Source: Heloderma charlesbogerti
Taxonomy: Eukaryota > Chordata > Lepidosauria > Squamata > Helodermatidae
DNA length: 64,000 nucleotides
Direction of reading: 5' to 3'
Assembly: GCA_026122225.1 (NCBI GenBank)
Contig: JANEZZ010002241.1
Span: 372,001 to 436,000, forward strand
Shown here: in pieces, positions 20,754 through 30,354 of the stretch
Layout: each line of letters opens with the position of its first letter
Numbering within the stretch: position 1 is the first letter of the stretch
Notes under the pieces: model-generated
Seen by the model: the letters and a program-made list of their open reading frames with translations, nothing else
Database searches by the model: none
Told to the model about the DNA's origin: nothing
Position numbers and translations under genes: made by a program

Positions 20754-21230
20754 CATTTATCTCAGGTATGCTAGCCCTGCCCGGGGGGTGCCTTTCACTG
20801 TGAGCCCGGTCAAGGGGTGTTTCCCAGCACAAATCAATTCATGTCTACTCAGAAGTAACTCCCACTGTGGTCAGTGAGGCCTGTCCCCTGAATGCGCACA
20901 TTGAAATAGCACATTTTAAAGCACTAATTCCCTAAAGGCTGTAAAGTGCTTTCCTGAACCTGCAATTCTCTGTTGTTTGGTTTGTTTCCATTTGGAAGTA
21001 ATTACTTCCACCTTCTATCATAGGATTCTGTGCAGCACTGGATGAGAAAGGGGGCTGGTTTCCCATCTCTTCATTTCCCCTCTGTCTTTCCCAGCACAAA
21101 AATATGTGTGTCTACTCAGAAGTAACTCCCATTGTGGTCAATGAAGCTTGTCCCTGAAATGCGCACTATCGAGGTTACTAGAGTCCCATAAATTGAAATA
21201 ATGCATTTAGGAGCCTTAATGTCAAAGCTT
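20754..21230 (+). repeat. Host repeat, right part, containing TACTCAGAAGTAACT motifs
   Basis: Continues the alignment to the inverted copy at 60430-60880: 'caggtatgctagccctgccc', 'gtgcctttcactg', 'ggtcaaggggtgtttcc', 'tctactcagaagtaactccc', 'gcccattgaaatagcac'-like, and 'actaattccctaa'. No coding frame. Confidence 0.7.
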
Positions 21231-21299
21231 TGAAGCTTCGATTGATCGCATCATTGGCTGATCAGGGCAGAGAGAACATTGTGTTCCTTTAGTGATCAT

Positions 21300-21720
21300 T
21301 CTTTAAGGGAGTAAATAACACTGGGGGGTGGGGAGAGAGAAGGAGATTGTTCCCAGCATTGTCAGTTTTGGGGAAGGAGAACACTGTGTTCCTTTAGAGA
21401 TTGTTCTTTAATGGAGTAAATAATGTTGGGTGGGGGAGGGGAGACAGAGAGAGAGACAGAGAGAGAGAGGGAGAGAGAGAGAGAGAGAGAGAGAGAAGGA
21501 GAGTGATTTATGTAGCGACACAGGAGGAAACCTCCTGATATTTTATTGAAGGTGAAAGGGGGGGAGCCTGGGGCGGGGGAGCCTCTCTTATTTGTTGAGC
21601 AGCTCCTGCCAATCTGATGACATTCACTCAAATCCCCCCCCCCCTGCAACCTGGAAGTATGTTCTGTGAAATGATTTCTACTGCTCTCCCCCATTCACGG
21701 AGCCCTGCCCGGACCAAAGC
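21300..21720 (+). repeat. Anonymous repeat shared with 53880-54140 and 60245-60360
   Basis: 'gagcctctcttatttgttga', 'gcagctcctgccaatctgat', 'gacattcactc' and 'ctggaagtatgttc' recur at 53905-54010 and, inverted, at 60275-60350. It includes the GA microsatellite at 21440-21503. Confidence 0.65.
21440..21503. repeat. (GA)n microsatellite
   Basis: Purine tract of GA and GACAGA units; potential H-DNA-forming mirror repeat. Confidence 0.95.
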
Positions 21721-21785
21721 CAATTCCAAGAAAAACCTGGGTAAGCCACTATTCCCTTCCACTTCCGTGGTTGTGAAGACAGAGT

Positions 21786-22256
21786 CTGGGACTGCTTAGC
21801 TTAGAAAAAAGGTAAGGGAAGCCATGATAGATGTGTACAAAATTATGTACAGTGTGGAGAAAGTGGATAGGGAGACATTTTTCTTCCTAATAATACTAGA
21901 ACCTGGGATCATCGCATGAAGCTGATTGGTGAGAGATGCAGGACAGATAAAAGGGAGTACTTCACACAGCACATAATTAAACTGTGGAATTCACTACCAC
22001 AAGATATAGTCATGGTCACCAATTTGGATGGCTTTAAAAGGGGATTAGAGAAATTCATGGAGGAGAAGGCTATCAATGGCTACTAGTTCTGATGGCTATA
22101 TGCTACCTTCAGTATCACAGGCAGTACGCTTGGGAACACAACCAGGAGGGTGGTACTGGACTCACATCATACTTGTGGGTTTCCCACAGGCAGCTGATTG
22201 ACCACTGTGTGAACAGAATGCGAGACTAGATAGATAGACCCTTGGTCTGAACCAGC
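21786..22256 (+). mobile_element. L2/CR1-clade LINE 3' end
   Basis: The frame 'agcttagaaaaaaggtaagg' to 'gatagatgtgtacaaaatta' encodes LSLEKR..DMIDVYKIM, the C-terminal pol signature. The tail 'gactagatagatagaccctt' plus 'ggtctgaaccagca' is the standard end. Equivalent copies: 32900-33310, 41450-42180, and antisense at 51270-51380 and 59718-59945. Stops and indels show it is dead. Confidence 0.85.
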
Positions 22257-22261
22257 ATTTC

Positions 22262-22620
22262 ATTTCATGTATTATATTTCTATACCGCCCCATAGCCAGA
22301 TCTCTCTGGGTAGTTCACAAAAATTAAAAACCAGCACAATACTTTATACAAAGTATAAAAACCATTCACATAAGGATATAAAACAGATACACAACAACAA
22401 TATATATTTAAAACAATTTAAAGCAATCAGCCAGAGACAATCCAGGACCTGATTAAAAAAACAACTCATTATATGATGCCAAATGCCTGAGAGAAGAGGG
22501 TAGTTTTAACCTGGCACTGAAAAGATGACAATGTTGGTGCCAGGCAGGCCTTGTCAATGAGATCATTCCATAAATGCGGGGCCACCACTGAGAAGGCCCT
22601 CTCTTATGTTCCTCTTGTGT
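22262..22620 (-). mobile_element. LINE-type 3' region, antisense ('ataccgcccatagc' family)
   Basis: 'tttctataccgccccatagc' with 'tctctgggtagttcacaa' and, further on, 'gcaggccttgtcaatgag', 'tccataaatgcggggccac' and 'tgagaaggccctctc' is a widespread sauropsid LINE 3' region in reverse. Similar shorter pieces are at 34700-34830 and 58130-58260. Confidence 0.55.
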
Positions 22621-23299
22621 TCTTATGTCTTAATAAAGGTATCACCCTACTGTAGAGTTTACATTATTCCTTCTAGTCTGTGCTGTAGCTCCTATTTATC
22701 TCCTGATTAAATATAGCCTACTTAATAAAACATCATGTTGCGAGGTTGCTCTCTACTAAAGAAATATATTTTGCTAAACACTAAAACCCACTCCTCCCCA
22801 TGATAAATCTCATATTTTGTAATATTTAATTGCAAGCCAGAGAAATATCAGTGATCACATAAGAAAACAAATTGACTTGATTTAATCTCTTTGAAATCAT
22901 GGAGCACTAAAACCACATATTTGTAGATAAAAGAACATCTGGAAATATCCCTGTTAAGGTGACATGAAAAGCCTTTGATATGTACAAAGTCCATTCAGTG
23001 AAATGTTTTCTTCTTATAACAGCTAGCCTTGATCATACCTATGGAGCCTGGAATGAATTTGCTTATCCTGCTTCAAGTATTAGTATATCATCTTCTGGGT
23101 AAGGTGATATCTTTTATTGAGCCTATTTTTGTTGGGGAAAACATAAAGGATGTAAACTACAAAGAAGCCAACAATTAAAACAAAATCTATCACTTTTAGT
23201 AGGAAAAATTGAGCTCTTAACTTAAAGGGTGTAAAGGACAGCCATTTTTTCACACAATTTGTACTTGCAAATAACAATGGCTTGTACAGCATACACTAG
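22621..23299. other. Unassigned AT-rich DNA
   Basis: Nothing recognised. Confidence 0.4.
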
Positions 23300-23431
23300 C
23301 CTTCCCCAACTCAGTATCCTCCAGATGTTTTGGACTTCAACTCTCACCAGCCCCAGCTAGCATGGCTAATAGTCACGAATGCTGGGAGTTATAGTCCAAA
23401 ACATCTGGAGGGCATTTAGTTGGGAAGGCTG
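23300..23431. mobile_element. Foldback MITE, ~132 bp
   Basis: TAGCCTTCCCCAACTCAG pairs with 'tagttgggaaggctgg', and 'ccagatgttttggacttcaa' pairs with 'agtccaaaacatctgg'. Nearly the whole length is one hairpin. No clear target duplication. Confidence 0.85.
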
Positions 23432-23444
23432 GCCTATATACACA

Positions 23445-23488
23445 CAGAGAGAGGGGGGGAGGGGGAGGGGGAGAGGGAGAGGGGGAGA
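23445..23488. repeat. Purine-rich (GGGGGA)n tract
   Basis: GAGAGGGGGGAGGGGGAGGG-like low-complexity sequence immediately after the MITE. Confidence 0.9.
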
Positions 23489-23696
23489 CTTCCAAAGAAA
23501 AATATACATAAAACTACAAAGGCCACCATAAATCAAGAAAGTCACAATTCACAGTTTTTCCACACAGTCATTTGATTCAGGTTCAGGGGTCAGTTTGACT
23601 GAAAACTGGAGGCCTTAAACAGATACTATTGAACTTTCCGCCATGTTCTTTGCTTGTCTTAGAACAAATGCCTTGCAATATCCCTTAACCCACCCC

Positions 23697-23724
23697 TTCC
23701 TTCCTTCCTTCCTTCCTTCCTTCC
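23697..23724. repeat. (TTCC)n microsatellite
   Basis: Seven pure TTCC units. Confidence 0.97.
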
Positions 23725-23740
23725 TCACAATCAAACGTTG

Positions 23741-24092
23741 GGCCAATTTGCACGACACGACAAGCCACCATGGGTTAATTAACCTTCAGGTGCCGCAGTG
23801 CATGCCAGCCACCATTTTGAATATACAAACCCTGGCTGATGGTTGCCATGGGTTGTCATGTTGTGCAAAAACAGGTGGTAAGGGTTGTTTGAGGGTTAGA
23901 CAACCCTCAAATAACCCGTGGCTTGTTTTAGAGTTATTTGAGAGATGTCTAACCCTCAAACAATTCTTGCCACCTAGATTTGCATGACATGACAAGGCAT
24001 GGCAAGCCGGGCACCCATGGGTGCCCAGCACAACACAACAGCCCCCACAGGTAAATTAAGCCAGGGTGAGCTGTCATGTTGTGCGAACCAGG
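23741..24092. mobile_element. Multi-hairpin MITE, ~350 bp, TIR with TTTGCACGACACGACA
   Basis: The left terminus (GGCCAATTTGCACGACACGA) and the complement of the right terminus (CCTGGTTCGCACAACATGAC) form a ~28-bp imperfect inverted repeat. Inside, 23845-24003 is a ~160-bp imperfect palindrome: GGTGGTAAGGGTTGTTTGAG pairs with CTCAAACAATTCTTGCCACC, flanked by GTCATGTTGTGC against GCATGACATGAC, with CTCAAATAAC against GTTATTTGAG at the centre. It has no frame, and I do not recognise the family. Confidence 0.7.
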
Positions 24093-24224
24093 TCTTTTTG
24101 TCTTTCCCCACTCCCAAATGTATGCCAAGGTTGTAAATGCTACCCATTCACCATGGACACCTCACTTATTTCTTCGACTAATTTCCCCCCTTTGTATTAA
24201 TGCTATGGTTTCCTCTTTTACCAA

Positions 24225-24450
24225 TGGTGTAGTGGAGCCAGGGCTTTCAGGAGCGCAGTGCCAGCACTTTTTATGATCAGGGATGCTGATGTTACCTCTT
24301 GTCCACCTCAGAATTCCCTGTCCCCTCTGAGCTTAGCTCCAGTTCTCACAGGAGCTGGGTGGGAATGAATTTTCCCAGCAACAATACATTGTTTCCTGTT
24401 GTAATAAGAAGTATTTTGGGGTGGCTTGGTTTTGAATGGGTAGTTAAGGA
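24225..24450. repeat. Anonymous repeat, copy 1 (shared with 50180-50400)
   Basis: Shares 'gagccagggctttcaggagc', 'gcagtgccagcactttt', 'ttccctgtcccctctgagct' and 'ttttcccagcaacaatacat' with 50205-50350. Non-coding. Confidence 0.6.
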
Positions 24451-24589
24451 CACAATCCTGTGCTTGTTTAGACAGAAAAAAGTGCTACAAGTTCTCGCAT
24501 TCCCCAGCCAGTGTGACTGTATTGTGTGCATCTTTGTAGACATATCTGAAATAAAAACATTTTACACTAGGGCTGTCAACTGTGTCTCT

Positions 24590-25043
24590 CTGGGCCGATC
24601 TACATTGTGCCTGCCATCACAATGAATTCGGTGTCCCATCGGGTTAAACGCTCTTGCATTAAAACATGATTATTCACACTCACCCATTTTCCCCGTTGCA
24701 GTGCTTCATCAAATGTGCGAGCTTGGTTCACACTCGAGTGCTGAGCTGTTTTCCTGCGCACGCTTGTCTGATCTCGGAAGCTAAGCAGGGTCGGCCCCAG
24801 TCAGTAGTTGGATGGGCAACTGCCTGGGAATCAGGCTTCCTGCACTGAGCAGGGAGTTGTTCTATCCCTTCAAATGAGACTAAGTTTTACCCCCTCCTAT
24901 CCCCCGCTCTGGATGTTTTTTTTAAAAATTAAGACATTATCTTCACAGAATTGGGGCTTCTCTGTGATGTTTTTTTTTTCTAATTCAGGCATGAACATTG
25001 AAGATTCGAAGTTGTGAAAAGGGCGGTAAGTGTAGATCCAGCC
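24590..25043. mobile_element. MITE with TIR GGGCCGATCTACATT, carrying 5S-derived DNA
   Basis: Left CTGGGCCGATCTACATTGTG resembles the complement of the right end (GTAAGTGTAGATCCAGCCTC). The middle contains the 5S rRNA-like segment at 24765-24833, so either a 5S-SINE inserted into this MITE or the element captured it. No reading frame of interest. Confidence 0.45.
24765..24833 (+). mobile_element. 5S rRNA-derived sequence (SINE3-like or pseudogene)
   Basis: 'tgtctgatctcggaagctaa' followed by 'gcagggtcggccccagtcag', 'tagttggatgggcaactgcc' and 'tgggaatc' matches the internal part of vertebrate 5S rRNA, including the A-box/intermediate region and most of the C box (GGATGGGCAAC instead of GGATGGGAGAC). 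The first ~25 bases and the 3' end of a 5S gene are absent, so it is not a functional gene. An antisense 5S-derived copy is at 33418-33480. Confidence 0.8.
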
Positions 25044-25168
25044 TCTGTTAGATTTTTACAAACCCACCCTTATTTAGAATTTTAAAAACAAACATTGACT
25101 TCTGGGCGTGTTCCTCCCGCACCCCTTTTAAGTCATATTCAAGCATTCAGTTTTTTCTTTCTTTCTAA

Positions 25169-26468
25169 TAGGGATGTATGAAAGTCACTTATTGTTTCGT
25201 GGATCTGCTTCGCGGTAGGGGGGAGGCGCTCCATCCCTCCCCCCGGAATCCTCGACGGGGGAGGAGGCGCTCCGTCCCTCCCGCCGGAGTCCTGCCCAGC
25301 TAGCCCCGTGGGGATTCCACAGAGCCACCGGCTGGCTCTGCCCGCAGCCAGACGTCCGGCCGCTGGTCAGCAGGGACGCAAATGGTGGTTGCTGTAGCCG
25401 CCACCGTTTGCATCCCTGTATTTAACCGTGATAGGCTTAGGGATGCACGAAAGTCACTTACCTTTTCGTGGATCTGCTTTGTGGTGGTGGGGAGGTGCTC
25501 CGTCCCTCCCCCCGGAATCCCCGATGGGGGGGCGCTCTATCCTTTCCCCTGGAGTCCTGCCCGGCTGGCTCCGCTCCACAGGGATTCTGCGGAGCGGCCA
25601 GCCGGCTCCGCCAGCAGCCGGACATCCGGCCACTGGGTAGCAGGGACGCAAATGGCAGCTGCCATAGCCGCCGCCGTTTGCATCCCTGTATTCAAACGTG
25701 ATAGGCTACGTAAAGACTTACGTAGCCTATCACGTCTGGGTTAAAAATAAAAAAAACCACACGTACACAAATGGTGGCGGCTATGGCCACCGCCATTTGT
25801 GTTCCTTATTTTTCGCTGTCTTAGTCTATGTAAATATTTACATAGACTATTACGGTGAAAATAAAGGGGAAAGCAAATAGCGTAGCGGGCGCTATTTGCG
25901 TTCCTTTTTGATTCGCCGTTTTAGCCTATGTAAATATTTATATTTATATATATCCGCAGGGGGACGGGTGATGGTGGCAGGCCATTCCACCACGGATGTT
26001 GGGGTCCCGAATGCACTGGCATTCAGCCTCACCGAGATCTGTGGCAGAATTCTCTGACATCCCTAGATAGGCTACGTAAATATTTATGTAGCCTATCACG
26101 GCAAAGTAACGTAATTTTTTGTAATGGCGAAAAAAAGGAACACAAATGGCGGCCGCCGTAGCCACCATTTGTGTACATGGTTTTTTCTTTATCTTGCCGT
26201 GATAGGCTACATAAGTATTTACGTAGCCTATCACGTCTATGAAGAAGAAGTGAATGGCGGCCGCAGAGGCGGCCACCATTCGCTAGTCAGTGCGGACGGC
26301 AGCAGAAGTGCTCCATTTTGCACGTGTGTAGTGGGCTGGGGGCTCCATTCCGGGCCCATTTTGCGGGGTGGGGGGTTTGGGGCTTCGTTCCGCCATGGAT
26401 TTCGGGGGCCTGAATGCACTGGCATTCGGCCTCACCGAGATCCGTGGCAGAATTCTCTGCCATCCCTA
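25169..26468. mobile_element. Palindromic hAT-like MITE (outer), interrupted by a nested copy
   Basis: The outer termini are TAGGGATG (25169) and CATCCCTA (ending 26468), flanked by CTTTCTAA (25161-25168) and GTTTCTAA (26469-26476), an 8-bp duplication with one mismatch. Removing the inner insertion and one GATAGGCT leaves an outer element of about 664 bp. Its own palindromes are the GATAGGCTACGTAAATATTT type split by the insertion (resuming at 26066-26102) and at 26198-26235, and the AAATGGCGGC type at 26141-26173 and 26251-26283. The left 260 bp are GC-rich (CTCCGTCCCTCCC repeats), as in the inner copy. No transposase. Confidence 0.9.
25438..26065. mobile_element. Palindromic hAT-like MITE (inner), 628 bp, perfect TSD
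   Basis: Begins TAGGGATGCACGAAAGTCAC and ends CATCCCTA at 26065. The flanking octamers 25430-25437 and 26066-26073 are both GATAGGCT, a perfect 8-bp target duplication, and that octamer is part of the outer element's own type 1 palindrome. Internal palindromes: 25696-25735 (ACGTGATAGGCTACGTAAAG arm), 25766-25801 (CACAAATGGTGGCGG arm), 25809-25861 (GTCTATGTAAATATTTACAT core) and 25873-25899 (GCAAATAGCG arms). A further type 1 unit at 25910-25960 has lost one arm. Confidence 0.93.
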
Positions 26469-26625
26469 GTTTCTAAATCCTTAAAGAAAGACATATTAGA
26501 GCAGCCTATGTGTGTAGTGTTTGTCCCCCAACCCCTTTGCTGAAGTGAACCGTCAGTGTCTTCTCTGTTTTGATCCTCCGAAAACAGAAATTAAAGAAGG
26601 TTTTTTTTTTTAATTAGAGTTTGTG

Positions 26626-27390
26626 GGCCAAAGTGCCTGGAATTTGGCAAGTGGGATGCCCTTGAGGGGGGCTGGGAGGGGCCCAGGTTTCACACACATT
26701 CGTGGAAACAGGGAGAAGTTATGGCTCTTTGCTTTCTGAGTTTCCTTGGAAAACCTCAGATTTCACCAGCGCCTTGCACACAAGCCAGTGGGCCAAAGTG
26801 CCTGAACTTTGGTGAGTGGGATGCCCTTGAGGGGTGCTGGGTGGTGCCCAGGTGTCACACGCATGTGTGGAAACAGGGAGAAGTTACAGCTATTGGCTTT
26901 GGGAGTTTTCCTGGAAAAAAACAAATTTCACCAGCACCTAGCATGCAAGCCAGTGGGCAAAACTGCCTGGGCGTTTGGGGGTACAATGCCCTGGAGGGGG
27001 GTTGGGAGGGGCCAAGGCGTCACATACGTGTGTGGAAACAGGGAGAAATTACAGCTCTTTGCTTTGAGAGTTTCTGTGGAAAACATCAGATTTCAACTCC
27101 ACCTAGCACAACAACCGCAGGGCCAAACTGTCTGAAATTTTGCAGGTGGCCTCCCCTCCAGGAGTGGGGAGAGGTCCCCAAATTTCATGCATGTATCATA
27201 AAAACTAAAAAAGTTATGACCATTTTTGTTTTCCCATGCAAAACATCCAAAATTTGCGATCTGGATATCTGAATCTCACTTTGGATTCGGATCCGAGTCG
27301 GATCAGAAGGGGTCCGAAGGTGGATCAGGGTTGCTTTGGATGATCCAAAGCAGCATCCAAAGCGGATCAGGAGGTCCATGCACAGCTCTA
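26626..27390. repeat. Four-copy ~163-bp tandem array with hAT-like right end
   Basis: Units start at 26626, 26788, 26951 and 27117 (periods 162, 163 and 166 bp), each containing 'gggccaaagtgcctg', 'gccctggaggggg'-like, 'gtggaaacagggagaa' and 'tttcaccagc'. The fourth is the most diverged. The right boundary 'aggaggtccatgcacagctc' resembles the end of the element at 48010-48667 ('ggtcagtgcacacctcta'), whose complement looks like a hAT terminus. Because two periods are near multiples of three, a 183-codon frame (26721-27272) runs through with a ~54-residue internal repeat. I regard it as a by-product, not a gene. Confidence 0.8.
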
Positions 27391-28839
27391 TTTTGCATGT
27401 AACTGAAGTCTTGTGTTGTGGTGATGTACTTACAAGACCCATATGTTGTTTAATTTGTATTCTGAAATATCACTTCCTACATCTTTTTCAAAAGCACATA
27501 CTAAGATTACCTGGATGTCCATGAGTTCAGAGAGACCAGGTAACACTTGACAACTTTCATGGGGCACAATCAACTCAGCAGTCTTGTTACACAGATGCCA
27601 TTCATGCCAGCAGAACTTCTGTGCTGGCAAGAATAAAGTGTGCTTGGTATTGTTTCTCTTTTTTTTTTTAAGTCTGTACATGTCAGTATATATTTAGTTG
27701 TAAATATTCATGTATTTATATTTACATTTCAAGTATTTGCCTATTTTGATTTTGTTTAGAGCTGACATGAATTTTCCCCTAAAATGTCTCCACCATTTTT
27801 TTGTCTATGGATTCTGATGATTAATATTCCCTGAATGCTCTCTGGCTGTATGAATATTTGGCGAGTATTTTATATTCCACATCAGCATTTGACATCCACT
27901 GAGTTTCCAATAGCAGTCAACAGTGACGGCATCTGACATGCAGCATTCATTATTTGACAGCATCTGACAGTTGGCCAGGAGTAGCAGTCAGCAATGAGTA
28001 AGGCCCTTTGAAAAAGGCCACTATCATATTTTTCTCCACACCTGCACTGAATAAGTGGGTAGCGTTCCCTGTTTAAGGTCCTTCAACATAGCGATTCCTG
28101 GTTGCCCATGAAACTCTCATTAGTGCATCCTTGATTATTATGCTCATCTTGAACAGGAATACACTCTGGGGGTACTGAGAACTGGTGCTTTTTTCTTTTT
28201 CTTTTTTAAGCTATTTTGCTACACCTGGGCTAAAGAGGCAGATTTCTCCTAGCCATTTCTTTCTGTTTTCAAGAATGTCACAGGCTCACCATATCTAGTT
28301 TTGTCATCCCTGAAGTTTTCCTTGTGTACATGTAAGAAATTTTCAGAAGAAAAGAGTGCTACTTTTCAGCTATCACATTATTATGCCCTGCCAGAATATT
28401 CCCAGAAACTAGCAGAGCAAAGGCATAGGGTAACAATGTGACATTCATTTCAAACAGAAGGATCTTCCCACTTGAAAGACAGCGCAAGCAGATTCAGGCA
28501 GGATGCCCATGGATAGCAGTCATTTGTTAGTATTATGGATGTTAGATGAATCTGGCTCACCACCTAATTAGCAGATATAATTTTGTTATTATGGCACTAC
28601 AACATGAGGAGATGGTGGCTTTCTCTCTATGCTTCTGTATAGCTTGATGACTTGCTTAATGAGCATGGATGGATAGTTGGTCTTCTAAAGCCAGGAATGC
28701 AGGTCACTCTTACCAGCAAGTTGGAACTGAGGCCAACATTCTGCCTTTGTGTGGGTAGCAAGATATTTGCCTGTTCAAATGTGGCCATCATCTGAGAGAA
28801 TTTTGAACCAGCTAAACGCTTGTAATCACATTGGCTGGG
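27391..28839. other. Unassigned DNA
   Basis: About 1.4 kb with a T10 run near 27660. No exon-like frame with splice sites and no repeat family recognised. Confidence 0.45.
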
Positions 28840-28972
28840 AAGTGGCTTGTTGGTGTAGGGTAGGGCCTTGGTTCCACCCACCATGGGAGTCCAACTGCTC
28901 TACCCCACCACAAGGCCTTCTCAAAAGTTGAATTTGGCCCTCAGGCTGAAAAAGGTTCAACACCCTGTTCTT
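28840..28972. mobile_element. hAT-like MITE fragment (right end, CAGGGTGTTGAAC type)
   Basis: 'ttgaatttggccctcaggct' then 'gaaaaaggttcaacaccctg' matches the right end of the hAT-type element at 38406-38768 ('gctgaaagaggctcaacacc'). Confidence 0.5.
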
Positions 28973-29140
28973 TGCGAATAAGCCATGCTGCCTGCTTATG
29001 GGGGACCCAAGAGTTGTGGGGCCATGCGGGTCTGGCGGTGAGGGAGGTGGGAGGCTGCGGCACCCAGCAGCCTGCAAGGGAAAGACTTACCAAGCCAATC
29101 AGGAGTCTGGTAGGCTTGATGGGGGCATGGCCAAAAGGGT

Positions 29141-29182
29141 GGACCAGAGTGAGAGCTTTGCCCTTCATTCTCACTCTGGTCC
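29141..29182. repeat. Hairpin, 14-bp perfect arms
   Basis: GGACCAGAGTGAGA (29141-29154) and TCTCACTCTGGTCC (29169-29182) are exact complements around a 14-base loop. It may be the core of a small MITE within the GC-rich stretch 28980-29200; it does not look like a terminator of any gene here. Confidence 0.8.
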
Positions 29183-29532
29183 ATCAGGGGCCTATGTAAG
29201 CTAAATACTGAAATTGTTACTTGCATGGAGCTGCAAAATGCTCATCTTTGGCTATACAGGTTTCAGAAAAGGGCAAAGGCTGTATCTTGTCGATACAGTG
29301 GGACATGCTGCAGTCACCATATGGAGTCCACTGAAAAGAGCCTCCATTTGGCAGTTGCTTTATGCAGCTGCCATAATGTACGTAGAGAATGTGACTCATA
29401 GCATTGTACAGACTCCAGCAAAACATTAACTTTGCACTTTACTCTCTTAGTTCTTATCAGGAGAAACTACTATAGTTTATCAAATGGCAGCTGAAACATT
29501 CAAACATTGTTTAATAAAAGAACAGAAAGAAT

Positions 29533-29536
<4 letters not shown>
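29183..29536. other. Unassigned DNA
   Basis: Nothing recognised. Confidence 0.4.
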
Positions 29537-29600
<64 letters not shown>

Positions 29601-29622
29601 GTATGCATACGTATACACACGT
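29537..29622. repeat. Compound (CT)n(CA)n microsatellite
   Basis: About fifteen CT units pass directly into about eleven CA units, then an irregular ATACACACGTATGC stretch. Confidence 0.97.
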
Positions 29623-30156
29623 GACACAGCCACAAACATGTATTCATATTGTTGCCAGAAGTTCAGTTTTATGGCAGCTGTATATTCATACACTTTCAAA
29701 AGCTTTCTACAGAATTCACAGACAATTCTGTAAACCAGTAAAGTATTTTAGCATTTAGCTTTTAGATGTTTTAACACCCACACAGTAAAATTACCTAAAT
29801 GGCTTAAAAGTGGGGAAAAACAACAACAGTGTTTCATCTAAGGCATATGTTATTCCATCTAAAACTAAATTATATAGTCTTAATTGAAGTTAATATGCAG
29901 CACACATTGTTTGCTTTCCTATTAATAACAAAAACTATTCTTAAGGGTAAATGACAGCTTAACAAACAGCATCATAAGCTAGCTAGAGAATTTGTAAACC
30001 AGGACAGAACAGTCTTTACACATAATAAGATGAAGAATTTAAAATAAGTACGGCCTAGACGTTAAGGACAACTGAGCAGGTGACAATCCTAGGAAGATCG
30101 GTAATTAATCTGCTTTATCTGCTTGACTTAGGGTCTGGGCATTAAAAAACACAGCT
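29623..30156. other. Unassigned AT-rich DNA
   Basis: Nothing recognised. Confidence 0.4.
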
Positions 30157-30333
30157 AGGCTGGCCAAACGAAATATCACTGAGATGGAGACTTTAAGGCA
30201 GCCTTCCCCAACTCCAGCCATTTTCCATGCTGGCTGGGAATTATGGGAGTTGCAATCCAACATATCTGGATAGCACCAGGTTGGGGAAGGGTGCTTTAAG
30301 GTCTCCATCTCAGTGATGTTTGGCCAGTCTGGC
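30157..30333. repeat. 177-bp inverted repeat enclosing a foldback MITE
   Basis: Outer arms: 'aggctggccaaac' and 'atcactgagatggagac' on the left pair with 'gtctccatctcagtgat' and 'gtttggccagtctgg' on the right. The foldback MITE (30196-30294, 'cagccttccccaac' to 'ggttggggaagggtgc') occupies the centre. The outer arms (about 40 bp each) are not part of other MITE copies in this window. Confidence 0.85.
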
Positions 30334-30354
30334 ATAAAGCCTTAAAGCAGGGAT

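Noticed and set aside
24765..24833. Functional 5S rRNA gene
   Set aside because: Lacks the first ~25 bases, the 3' end and a T-run terminator, and has C-box changes.
25382..25744. 120-codon ORF inside the hAT MITE as transposase
   Set aside because: It runs through the GC leader and palindromes, with no hAT dimerisation or catalytic motifs; too short.
26721..27272. 183-codon ORF as a repeat-containing protein
   Set aside because: It tracks a DNA tandem array whose period varies (162-166 bp) and lacks any gene context.
29141..29182. Intrinsic transcription terminator
   Set aside because: A hairpin in a vertebrate genome without a following U-tract or an upstream gene.
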